From Streptomyces canus (GTDB taxonomy: Bacteria > Actinomycetota > Actinomycetes > Streptomycetales > Streptomycetaceae), in contig NZ_JAUSYQ010000002.1 in the NCBI RefSeq assembly GCF_030816965.1, forward strand, positions 3,133,001 through 3,197,000: a stretch of 64,000 bases of DNA, written 5' to 3'. The stretch's first letter is position 1, and every line of letters begins with the position of its first letter. Below are positions 26,506 to 34,144 of this stretch, piece after piece. Below the pieces are notes generated by a model. The model was not told the origin of the DNA and did no database searches. It worked only from the letters and a program-made list of their open reading frames with translations. The position numbers were made by a program, and so were the translations under genes.

Positions 26506-26561
26506 TTTACTTCAGTACCTGAAACAACCATGCCTCTGAATATTTCAGGTTGTCAAGTAAA
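26506..26561. promoter_or_regulatory. MarR operator: inverted pair of 19-bp half-sites
   Basis: TTTACTTCAGTACCTGAAA (26506-26524) and the complement of TTTCAGGTTGTCAAGTAAA (26543-26561) are the same element, TTTACTT-N5-CCTGAAA, in inverted orientation with an 18-bp gap. The right copy overlaps the predicted -35 of marR (TTTCAG, then TACCCT at 26566-26571), and the left copy lies just upstream of the oxidoreductase start. Binding by the adjacent MarR is an inference. Confidence 0.75.
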
Positions 26562-26578
26562 GGGGTACCCTGGATCCC

Positions 26579-27013
26579 ATGTCCACTCCTCACAAGACCC
26601 GGCCCGACGCGCTGACCATGGAAGTCGTGGAGCTCATCGGGGACGTGGTGGCCCGCTTCTACTCGGACTACGAGGACGCGGCCGCGGAGCACCTCCTCAC
26701 CGGGGCACAGGCGCGGCTGTTGAGTCTGCTGTCCCTCGGGCCGCTGCCCATGCGCAAGCTGGCCCAGAAACTGAAGTGCGAGCCGTCGAACGTCACCGGG
26801 ATAGTCGACCGGCTGGAGGCACGCGGGCTGGTGGAGCGGCGGCCCGACCCTGCGGACCGGCGCGTCAAGGTGGCGGCGGCGACGGAGGCGGGGGTCCAGG
26901 TGGCCCGGGAGCTGCGGGAGGGGCTGCGGTTCGCGCGGGAGCCGCTGGCGGGGTTGTCGGAGGGGGAGCGGACGTCACTGCGAGACCTGTTGCGTCGGAT
27001 GCTGCAGGCGTGA
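26579..27013 (+). CDS. MarR family transcriptional regulator
   Basis: A 144-residue winged-helix regulator: LTGAQARLLSLLSLGPLPMR, KLAQKLKCEPSNVTGIVDRLEARGLVERRPDPADRR form the recognition helix and wing. There is no Cys outside the HTH (KLKCEP), so sensing by a distal redox Cys is unlikely. The predicted -10 TACCCT ends 7 nt before ATG 26579, so the message is probably leaderless. It is divergent from an NADP-dependent reductase and probably represses both genes. Its stop lies in a 38-bp tandem duplication. Confidence 0.9.
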   Translation: MSTPHKTRPDALTMEVVELIGDVVARFYSDYEDAAAEHLLTGAQARLLSLLSLGPLPMRKLAQKLKCEPSNVTGIVDRLEARGLVERRPDPADRRVKVAAATEAGVQVARELREGLRFAREPLAGLSEGERTSLRDLLRRMLQA

Positions 27014-27077
27014 CCGGGGGCGCCTGCCCGCGGTGCCGGGTGCAGGCGTGACCGGGGGCGCCTGCCCGCGGTGCCGA
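27003..27077. repeat. 38-bp tandem duplication carrying a terminator hairpin
   Basis: The 38 bp from 27003 to 27040 are repeated nearly exactly at 27041-27077. Each copy includes GCAGGCG and CGCCTGC (27004-27010/27021-27027 and 27042-27048/27059-27065), able to form a hairpin. The first copy contains the last codons and TGA of marR. Two hairpins in series between convergent genes would strengthen bidirectional termination. Confidence 0.75.
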
Positions 27078-27106
27078 GTCGCGTCGGCCGGCTGCCGCAG
27101 CAGACC

Positions 27107-28018
27107 CTAGCGGCCCTTCCGCACGAGGTCGGTGATGCGCTCGCCCTCGCTGATCGTCAGCGGACCGGTCTCCTCCGTGGCGTCGCCGATCCCCAGCGCG
27201 GCCGCCAGCGTACGGCCGTACAGGTCGAGGGTGGCCTCGGTCAGGGTGGTGAGATCGGCTACGGCGGAGCGGGCGCGGGTCCACCCGGTCAGCCCGATGC
27301 CCGCGGCGACCAGCACGGCAGGCCACCAGACCACGCTGAGCAGGAGGTAGGGCACGGCCCAGGTTCCGGTGGCGACCGCGGCGGCGAACGCCGAGTGCGC
27401 GGCGGTGAGTTCGGTCCGTGCGGGGTCGGGGAGGACCAGCCAGAGCCGGGACCAGCCGTAGGTCAGGTCGAGTCCGTAGCGGTGGTACGCGATGGACTCG
27501 ACGGCGTGGATCCGGTCGCCCATCCAGGTCGGCCTGCCCGGTTCGGCCATGGCCAGCCGGGTGATGCGGTGGGCCACGGCGTCGATCCGGTCCTGCTGCT
27601 CGCGGGTGCGGGTGGCCGGGCTCGCGGCTTCGAGCGCCCGGCGTTCCTCGACGAGCCGGTGCCACCGCGCACGCCGGCGCGCCGTACGCGCCGCCGCGAC
27701 CGGGGTGAAGGGTCGGGGCCACGGTCCCAGCCAGACGCGTCGGGTGACGGCGGCCAGCGCCTGCACGACGAAGCCCACACCGGAGGCGGCCGCCAGTACG
27801 GCCACGACGAGGAGTGCCTGCGCGCCGCTCGGCAGGTCGGCGACCGTGGACATGGCATCGTCGGCCTGCCGGGTCAGCAGCGCGACGTTCCACGCGTCGA
27901 CATGACCGAGGCCGATGGACAGCCACACCGCGCCGAGGAAGAACGCACCGGGCAGCACGAGCAGGCTGATCCACCGGTCGGCCAGCGTCTTGGCCAACTG
28001 CTGGAAGAAACCGCCCAC
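27107..28018 (-). CDS. Membrane protein of the TPR-CHAT cassette
   Basis: A 303-residue protein with no family I recognise. Hydrophobic segments lie at about 17-40 (WISLLVLPGAFFLGAVWLSI), 65-90 (ALLVVAVLAAASGVGFVVQA) and 218-250 (VPYLLLSVVWWPAVLVAAGI), with a basic cytoplasmic-type loop rich in Arg (ARTARRRARWHRLVEERRAL) between them. It starts 5 bp after the small gene at 28024-28368 on the same strand, and the pair is divergent from the TPR-CHAT protease. A membrane effector or receptor controlled by that protease is a reasonable guess, not a demonstrated role. Confidence 0.7.
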   Translation of the reverse strand: MGGFFQQLAKTLADRWISLLVLPGAFFLGAVWLSIGLGHVDAWNVALLTRQADDAMSTVADLPSGAQALLVVAVLAAASGVGFVVQALAAVTRRVWLGPWPRPFTPVAAARTARRRARWHRLVEERRALEAASPATRTREQQDRIDAVAHRITRLAMAEPGRPTWMGDRIHAVESIAYHRYGLDLTYGWSRLWLVLPDPARTELTAAHSAFAAAVATGTWAVPYLLLSVVWWPAVLVAAGIGLTGWTRARSAVADLTTLTEATLDLYGRTLAAALGIGDATEETGPLTISEGERITDLVRKGR

Positions 28019-28023
28019 CCGCG

Positions 28024-28368
28024 CTACCCCCGCTCCATGGGCCGGCCCATGACCGCGCAGCGCGGGATCGCACCCGCCGGTGGCGGTACCGCCGTCCGGT
28101 CGCAGGCGCCGTCCGGGCAGCGGAAGTTCTCCTGACGGGCGGTGCCCGACCCTGCTCCCGGCAGTCCCGTGGCGAGCGTGCGCAGGGTGGTCTCACGGTC
28201 GGTGTTCAGCAACTGGCCCAGCAGGGTGAGCACCGGGCGCCGGGCCCGCGCCTCGGCCACGATCCGTTCCAGCAGTTCCTGACGTGCCGCGGAGTGCAGC
28301 CCGGTCTCGCCGATCAGCGCGTCGAACTCCTTGCACAGCGTGGTCAGGGCCGATCGTTCGGCGTCCAA
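28024..28368 (-). CDS. Small helical protein with cysteine-containing tail
   Basis: A protein of about 114 residues, best start TTG 28368 behind GAGGGAG (5-nt spacing); no ATG or GTG is available in frame in the non-antisense part. The first ~75 residues are helical (LTTLCKEFDALIGETGLHSA, LLERIVAEARARRPVLTLLG), similar in size and look to small adaptor or effector-associated domains. The tail FRCPDGACDRTAVPPPAGAI...RCAVMGRPM has three cysteines and could bind metal. It lies between the divergent CHAT gene and the membrane protein gene. Function unknown; the start is uncertain. Confidence 0.55.
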   Translation of the reverse strand: MDAERSALTTLCKEFDALIGETGLHSAARQELLERIVAEARARRPVLTLLGQLLNTDRETTLRTLATGLPGAGSGTARQENFRCPDGACDRTAVPPPAGAIPRCAVMGRPMERG

Positions 28369-28411
28369 CAGGGCTCCCTCTTCCGTCAGTCGGCCGATAG
28401 TCTCATGGGCG

Positions 28412-31400
28412 ATGTCCTCCGACCACCGGCTCGATCCGGAGCAGCTGAACCAACGGGCGGTCGACCTTCTGGACTCGGCCACCCGAGCCGGTGACACGGC
28501 CCTGCTGGTCCGCTGCGTCTCGTTGTTCCGGAGCATTGTCGCCCTGACACCGCCGCACCATCCCCACCGTGCCACCCGCCTGTACAACCTCGCCGAGACC
28601 CACCGGGCGCTGTACGCACTGACGGGACGGGAGGACGACGCCGACCGGTCGATCGGCATCGGGCGACAGGCCGTGGCCGCCCTCCACGTCGGCGACCCGA
28701 ACTCCGCGCTGATCCTGGGCAACCTCAGCGTCACCCATCTCCTTCGGTTCCAGCGGGTCGGGCACCCGAACGACCTGGACGAGGTCATCGAGTTCGGGGA
28801 ACGGGCCGTCGTCGCGACCGGCGCCGACCTGAACATGGCGTTCTACCTGGCCACTCTCGCCACGGGCCTCTTGCTGCGGTTCCAGAGGACCGGGCACCTC
28901 GCGGACCTGGACCGGGCCGTGAACGCAGACGAGCGGGCGATGGCCGCCGCCCCCGCCGACTCCCCGCACCGGCAGACCATCCTGACCGACCTCGCCTCGG
29001 GCTACCTGCTCCGCCTCGAGAGGACCGGACATCTCGCCGACCTGAACCGCGCCATCGACACCGGCGAGCGCGCGATGGCCGTCATCCCCGCCGGCTCCCC
29101 CAACCAGGCGACGACCCTGACCAACCTCACCACAGGCCACCTGCTCCGCTTCGAGAGGACCGGACACCTCCCCGACCTGAACCGCGCCCTGGACACCGGC
29201 GAGCGCGCGATGGCCGTCATCCCCGCCGGCTCCCCCCACCAGGCGACGACCCTGACCAACCTCACCACAGGCCACCTGCTCCGCTTCGAGAGGACCCGGC
29301 ACCTCGCCGACCTGAACCGCGCCATCGACACCGGCGAGCGCGCGATGGCCGCCGCCCCCGCCGACTCCCCTCACCGGCCGACCATCCTGACCAACCTCGC
29401 CATGGGTCACCTGCGGCGCTTCGAGGGAAGCGGGCACCTCACGGACCTGGACCGCGCCATCGACACCGGCGAGCGCGCGATGGCCGCCGCCCCTGCCGAC
29501 TCCCCTCACCGACCGACCATCCTGACCAACCTCGGCGTCGCCTACTGGGCACGTTTCGAGAGGACCGGGCACCTCGCGGACCTGAACCGCGCCATCGACA
29601 CCGGCGAGCGCGCGATGGCCGCCGCCCCCGCCGACTCCCCCCACCGGCCGACCATCCTGACCAACCTCGGCGTCGCCTACTGGGCACGCTTCGAGAGGAC
29701 CGGGCACCTCGCGGACCTGAACCGCGCCATCGGGTCCGGGGAACAGGCCGCCGCCGACACCGGTAGCCCGCATCGAGTGACTGCCTTGTCGAACCTCGCC
29801 GTCGCCTGTCACGCCCGCTTCGAGCGGACCGGGAACCTGGCGGACCTGGACCGGGCCATCGGCCACCACGAACACGCGGTGGCAGCCGTCCCGGACGACG
29901 CGCCCGACGGCGCGACCTACCTGTCCAACCTCGGCATGGCGTACCACGCGCGGTTCGAACGGCTGGGGGAGGTGGCCGACCTGGACCGGGCCATCGGCCA
30001 CCTCGGTCGTGCCGTGGCCACGGCACCCCAGGGGTACCGCCAGTTCGCGACGTTCCTGTCCAACCTCGGTGTCGCGTACCACGCGCGGTTCAAACGGCTA
30101 GGGGACGTGGGCGATCTGGACCGTACCGTCGCGTACTACGAACAGGCCGTCGCCGCCACGCCCACCGACCACCCGGATCGCGGGCCCCGCCTGTCCAACC
30201 TCGGTGCCGCGTACGACGCGCGCTTCGACCGGAACGCACACCCCGCCGACATGCACCGGGCCGTCGAGAGCCTGCAAAGAGCCGTCGCCGCGATACCCGC
30301 CGATCACCCCCTCCGCGCAACCGCCCTGAACAACCTCGCGGCGGCCCTGCGGAGGCGGTTCGAACAGATGGGGGACGTGGCCGATCTGGACCTGGCCGTC
30401 GCGCATCAGGAACAGGCCGTGGCCGACACGCCCACCGACCACCCGGATGTCGCGTACTGCCTGTCGAACCTCTGCCTCACCTACTGGTCCAGGTTCGCCC
30501 GCACCGGGGAGTTGTCCGACATGGATGCGGCCATCGATGCCGGCAGACGCGCGGTGGCCGCCGCACCGGACGACCATCCGGACCGTGCGATGTATCTGAA
30601 CAACCTCGGCAACGCCCTCAGTCAACGGTTCGGGCACAGCGGTAGCCTTCACGACCTGGACCGGGCCGTCGCGCATTACGAACAGGCCCGGGCCGCCACG
30701 CCGAACGACCACCCGAACCGGGCCACATGGCTGTCCAACCTCGGGGTCGCCTACGGAGCGCGTTCCCAGCGGAGCCGCAAGCGGCCCGACTTCGACAACG
30801 CCGTCGATCTCGCGCTCCTGGCGCTCGCGGCCACCCCCGCCGACCATCCCGACCGGCTGCTGCGCCTGTACAACCTCGGGCGGGCCCATCAGATGCGGTA
30901 CGAACACTCGGGCGATCCGGCCGACCTCGACCGCGCAGTCGACCTCGCGCGGGAGGCGGCCGCCGCCGTCCCCATCGGCCATCCGGCCCGCCCGCAGCAT
31001 CTGTTCAACCTCGGCAATGCCTACCGGCTGCGGTTCCAGCGGACCGGCGCCACGTCCGACCTCGACCGCGCCGTCGACGCCGCCGAACAGGCGGTCACGG
31101 CCACCCCGGGAGACCATCCCAAGCGGGCCGCACGCATCTACTTCCTCGGGGCCTGTTACAGGAGGCGGTGGGACACCGACGGCGCCCTCGACCGGTCGCG
31201 GATCGCCCGGCTCGCGGAGGAAGCGCTCGCGGCCACGACGTCGCCCCCGCTCGACCGGGTCCGCGCCTGCTGGGCGGCGGGCCGACTCGCCTACGTACTG
31301 GACGAACCGCGCACCGCCCGGCTGCTGTTCGACACGGCGGTGGAGTTGCTGCCGTCGGTCGCGGCGCGGGAGACCTCGTCGGCGGACCACGAGCACCGCC

Positions 31401-32803
31401 TCGGCGCGAACCATGGACTGGTCGGCGAGACGATCGCCGTGCACTGTGCCCTCGACGATCCGGGCGGCGCGGTCCAGGCCGGTGAGCTGGGCCGGTCGAT
31501 CCTGCTGGCATCCCGGCTGGCGCTGCGGACACCCCTCGCAGACCTGGAGGCCGAGCACCCCGCGCTGGCCCGCCGTCTGAGCCGCGTCCGCGATGCCCTC
31601 AACGCGCCGGATCCCCCGGCCATGGCCACGCCCGACGGCCAGGAACTCGATCACGTCGACCGGCGTAAAAGGCTGTGGACCGAGCACGACGCGGTACTGA
31701 CGGAGATCCGCCGACTGCCGGGCCTGGACCGGTTCCTGCTCCCGCCGACGTGGAGCGAGCTGCGACCGACCGCCACCGGCGGGGCGGTCGTGCTGCTCAA
31801 CGCCGGACTGCAGAGGTGCGACGGCATCGTCATCACCGCCGACGGGCCCCCGCTACTGGTACCGCTACCCGACCTGCGACTGGCCGAAGTCGAGGCGTGG
31901 GCCGCCGAGTTGACCGAAGCGACACACGACGCCACGTCGTTCACCGGCGAGCTGCGCCGGCAACGGGTGCTGACGGAGCTGCTCGGCCGGCTGTGGGACA
32001 CGGCGGTCGAGCCGGTCCTCGACGCGGTCGAACACCGGCTCCGCCCGGACGACGGAGCACTCCCCCGCGTGTGGTGGATGCCGACCGGGCCGCTGGGGCT
32101 GCTGCCGCTGCACGCGGCCGGGCACCCCGGGCGGGCCGGAGCGCTCGACCGGGTGGTCGCGTCGTACACACCCACTCTGCGGACCCTGGCCCGTGTCCAC
32201 GGGCGTCCGGCGGCGACAGTCCTGCGCCGGCTCACCGTCGCCCTCGACCGGACCCCGGGGCTACCGGACCTGCCGGCCACCGCCGCCGAGGCGGCGAGCC
32301 TGCACGCGGTCCATCCCGACATGCCGCTGCTGACCAACGAGCAGGCCACCGCCGCCCGGGTGACCGCAGCGCTCCCCGAGGCGAGCTGGGCGCACTTCGC
32401 CTGCCACGCCGGCACCGACCCCGACGCGCCGTCCGAGGGCGGGCTTCATCTCCACGACGGCGTGCTGTCCATCGCGGAGATCGGCCGCCGCGACCTCCAT
32501 GAGGCCGAACTGGCATACCTGTCCGCGTGCTCCACCGGACACGTCGGCCGACGGCACGCGGACGAGTCCATCCACCTTGCCTCCGCGTTCCAACTGGCCG
32601 GGTTCCGGCATGTCGTCGCGAGTCTCTGGCCGCTGGACGACCGCGTCGCGGCCGGGGCGGCCGAGCACTTCTACCGGCTGATGCCGGACACACCGTCCGC
32701 CGACGACGCGGCGATCGTGCTCCATCGCGTCATTCAGGACCTGCGCGCCGAGCATCCCGGCCGACCGCACCTGTGGGCGTCGCTGATCCACAGCGGGCCA
32801 TAG
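28412..32803 (+). CDS. TPR-CHAT protease (caspase-like)
   Basis: A 1463-residue protein. Residues ~40-900 consist of about 20 tandem 45-residue helical repeats (pattern F-x-RTG-x-x-x-DLDRAI...A...P-x-x-HP-x-R...LSNLG-x-AY-x-R), a TPR-like sensor array. After a helical linker, the C-terminal ~300 residues are a CHAT domain: His1332 in HFACHAGTD and Cys1373 in LSACSTGH form the catalytic dyad of caspase-like peptidases. Such proteins usually detect a signal through the repeats and then cleave a partner. ATG 28412 is chosen because TAGTCT (28398-28403) is at -10 distance and no Shine-Dalgarno exists. It is divergent from two small genes that are candidate partners. Confidence 0.88.
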   Translation: MSSDHRLDPEQLNQRAVDLLDSATRAGDTALLVRCVSLFRSIVALTPPHHPHRATRLYNLAETHRALYALTGREDDADRSIGIGRQAVAALHVGDPNSALILGNLSVTHLLRFQRVGHPNDLDEVIEFGERAVVATGADLNMAFYLATLATGLLLRFQRTGHLADLDRAVNADERAMAAAPADSPHRQTILTDLASGYLLRLERTGHLADLNRAIDTGERAMAVIPAGSPNQATTLTNLTTGHLLRFERTGHLPDLNRALDTGERAMAVIPAGSPHQATTLTNLTTGHLLRFERTRHLADLNRAIDTGERAMAAAPADSPHRPTILTNLAMGHLRRFEGSGHLTDLDRAIDTGERAMAAAPADSPHRPTILTNLGVAYWARFERTGHLADLNRAIDTGERAMAAAPADSPHRPTILTNLGVAYWARFERTGHLADLNRAIGSGEQAAADTGSPHRVTALSNLAVACHARFERTGNLADLDRAIGHHEHAVAAVPDDAPDGATYLSNLGMAYHARFERLGEVADLDRAIGHLGRAVATAPQGYRQFATFLSNLGVAYHARFKRLGDVGDLDRTVAYYEQAVAATPTDHPDRGPRLSNLGAAYDARFDRNAHPADMHRAVESLQRAVAAIPADHPLRATALNNLAAALRRRFEQMGDVADLDLAVAHQEQAVADTPTDHPDVAYCLSNLCLTYWSRFARTGELSDMDAAIDAGRRAVAAAPDDHPDRAMYLNNLGNALSQRFGHSGSLHDLDRAVAHYEQARAATPNDHPNRATWLSNLGVAYGARSQRSRKRPDFDNAVDLALLALAATPADHPDRLLRLYNLGRAHQMRYEHSGDPADLDRAVDLAREAAAAVPIGHPARPQHLFNLGNAYRLRFQRTGATSDLDRAVDAAEQAVTATPGDHPKRAARIYFLGACYRRRWDTDGALDRSRIARLAEEALAATTSPPLDRVRACWAAGRLAYVLDEPRTARLLFDTAVELLPSVAARETSSADHEHRLGANHGLVGETIAVHCALDDPGGAVQAGELGRSILLASRLALRTPLADLEAEHPALARRLSRVRDALNAPDPPAMATPDGQELDHVDRRKRLWTEHDAVLTEIRRLPGLDRFLLPPTWSELRPTATGGAVVLLNAGLQRCDGIVITADGPPLLVPLPDLRLAEVEAWAAELTEATHDATSFTGELRRQRVLTELLGRLWDTAVEPVLDAVEHRLRPDDGALPRVWWMPTGPLGLLPLHAAGHPGRAGALDRVVASYTPTLRTLARVHGRPAATVLRRLTVALDRTPGLPDLPATAAEAASLHAVHPDMPLLTNEQATAARVTAALPEASWAHFACHAGTDPDAPSEGGLHLHDGVLSIAEIGRRDLHEAELAYLSACSTGHVGRRHADESIHLASAFQLAGFRHVVASLWPLDDRVAAGAAEHFYRLMPDTPSADDAAIVLHRVIQDLRAEHPGRPHLWASLIHSGP
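28880..29745. repeat. 135-bp tandem DNA repeats inside the CHAT gene
   Basis: Repeat starts are phased exactly 135 bp apart (for example the CCTGAACCGC or CCTGGACCGC word at 28906, 29041, 29176, 29311, 29446, 29581 and 29716). Neighbouring units are almost identical in DNA, including silent positions, whereas units before and after this block have diverged. This implies recent duplication or gene conversion in the sensor array, so repeat number probably varies between strains. Confidence 0.85.
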
Positions 32804-32864
32804 CGGAGTCCTCCACCGGGCACGACCGATCGGCGACCATCCCGACTTCACACACGCGGAGCCC

Positions 32865-33983
32865 CTACGTGCACCACCACAGGAAGCGTTCGCACTCCGT
32901 CGGGGACGGGTCCGGGCTCGGGGCCGCGGTGGTGGGGGTGACCGTGGGGGCCGAGCCACCGCTCGTGGACGTGGGCGTGGCGGTGGGGGTCGCCGCACCG
33001 GGAGGCTTGGCGGTCGCCGGCTGGGCGTCGGGGCTCCTGCTCGCGTCGGCGTCCCCGCTCTTGGACGCGGAGGGCGAAGGGGACTCGGAGATCGACGGGG
33101 ACGGCGAGCCGGAGGGGACGGTCACACCGGAGTCGGCCTCCGCCGATGCCGACTCGCTCGCCTCCGGGGAAGCACCACCCTCGGCCGACTCCCCGCCCGC
33201 CGCGGCCGGCTTGGGGGAGGTTCCCGGGGCGTCCATGCCCAGCTCCGCGAGGCTCAGACCGCCGGCCGCGAGCACGAAGCCGGCGGCGATCAGCAGGGTC
33301 CGGCGGCGGCGCCGACGGTGGGCCGCGGCTTTGCGATCGCGGCGGCTCGCACCGCCTTCGGAACCGTCCTCGTCGTCCTCGCCGTAGTCGTCGTCATCGT
33401 CGCCATGACCGCCCTGACCGCCCTGACCGCCGTCGCCACCCCGGCCGTCGTGGGGAGTCCCGGAGTCGGATTCCTCGCCGGCCCGACCGCCACGGCCGCG
33501 GGCGCGTCGCCGCGCCGCCCGGCCGCCGGTCGGCTCCGCCACCGCATCGGCGGAGTCGTGGTCCGCGTCGGCGCCGTTGCCCGTCGGGCCGTGGTCCGCC
33601 CCGGTCGCCGCGACACCGTCACTCCCGTACGGGACAGACGCTTGACCGTCTCCGGCGTAGCCCGCGACACCCTGGCCCTCAGCGCCGTACGGCGTGCTCT
33701 CGTGGCCGTTCCCGGCGTACGCCCCGGACGCATCAAGGCCCGCGTACCCGCCCGTCCCGCCCACGTGGGCGTCACCCCCGTCGAGAACCCCGCCGTACTG
33801 CTCCTCGACTCCGTACATCGCGTACGCCGGTGCCGCGGTCTGCTGCGGCTGGGAGTGGGGCCGGCCCTGGGAGGGTATGTACGGCTGGGCCGTGTGCGCG
33901 CGCAGCGCTTCCGTCGAGGCGCCGCACCCCGGGCAGGCGAAGGCGCCGTTGAGGTGCCGTCGGCACGGGTCGCAGTAGTCCAT
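32865..33983 (-). CDS. Zinc-ribbon, single-pass membrane protein with Ser/Pro-rich exterior
   Basis: A 372-residue protein of a type common in streptomycetes but of unknown function. The N-terminus MDYCDPCRRHLNGAFACPGC is a four-Cys zinc ribbon. A low-complexity Gly/Tyr/Asp-rich stretch with very acidic runs follows, then a basic patch and one membrane helix at about 235-255 (TLLIAAGFVLAAGGLSLAEL). The outside part is Ser/Pro/Thr/Glu-rich and ends in CERFLWWCT, with two Cys bracketing aromatic residues. The topology (ribbon inside, disordered tail outside) suggests a scaffold or sensor. It converges on the CHAT gene with 61 bp between. Confidence 0.7.
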   Translation of the reverse strand: MDYCDPCRRHLNGAFACPGCGASTEALRAHTAQPYIPSQGRPHSQPQQTAAPAYAMYGVEEQYGGVLDGGDAHVGGTGGYAGLDASGAYAGNGHESTPYGAEGQGVAGYAGDGQASVPYGSDGVAATGADHGPTGNGADADHDSADAVAEPTGGRAARRRARGRGGRAGEESDSGTPHDGRGGDGGQGGQGGHGDDDDDYGEDDEDGSEGGASRRDRKAAAHRRRRRRTLLIAAGFVLAAGGLSLAELGMDAPGTSPKPAAAGGESAEGGASPEASESASAEADSGVTVPSGSPSPSISESPSPSASKSGDADASRSPDAQPATAKPPGAATPTATPTSTSGGSAPTVTPTTAAPSPDPSPTECERFLWWCT

Positions 33984-34144
33984 GTCGCGGGAAGATTAAG
34001 TGCCCTGCGGGCGGAATTCCCAGGGCCTGTGGTGAAGGTTGTGTGGGGACCGGCCGTTCCGGCGCGGCGGATTGAGGATGATCCGCCCCATCGCGCCCAA
34101 ACCGGCTTCCGAAGAACGCCGGAGCGGCCCGCGTCCCCCTCGGC

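Noticed and set aside
28880..29745. Regular direct repeats considered as a CRISPR or other non-coding array
   Set aside because: The 135-bp period is a multiple of three, stays in frame, and encodes TPR-like 45-residue units without unique spacers.
28403..30082. 559-codon minus-strand frame with apparent repeats
   Set aside because: The repeats are only the complement of the 135-bp units of the TPR-CHAT gene; third-position bias belongs to the plus strand.
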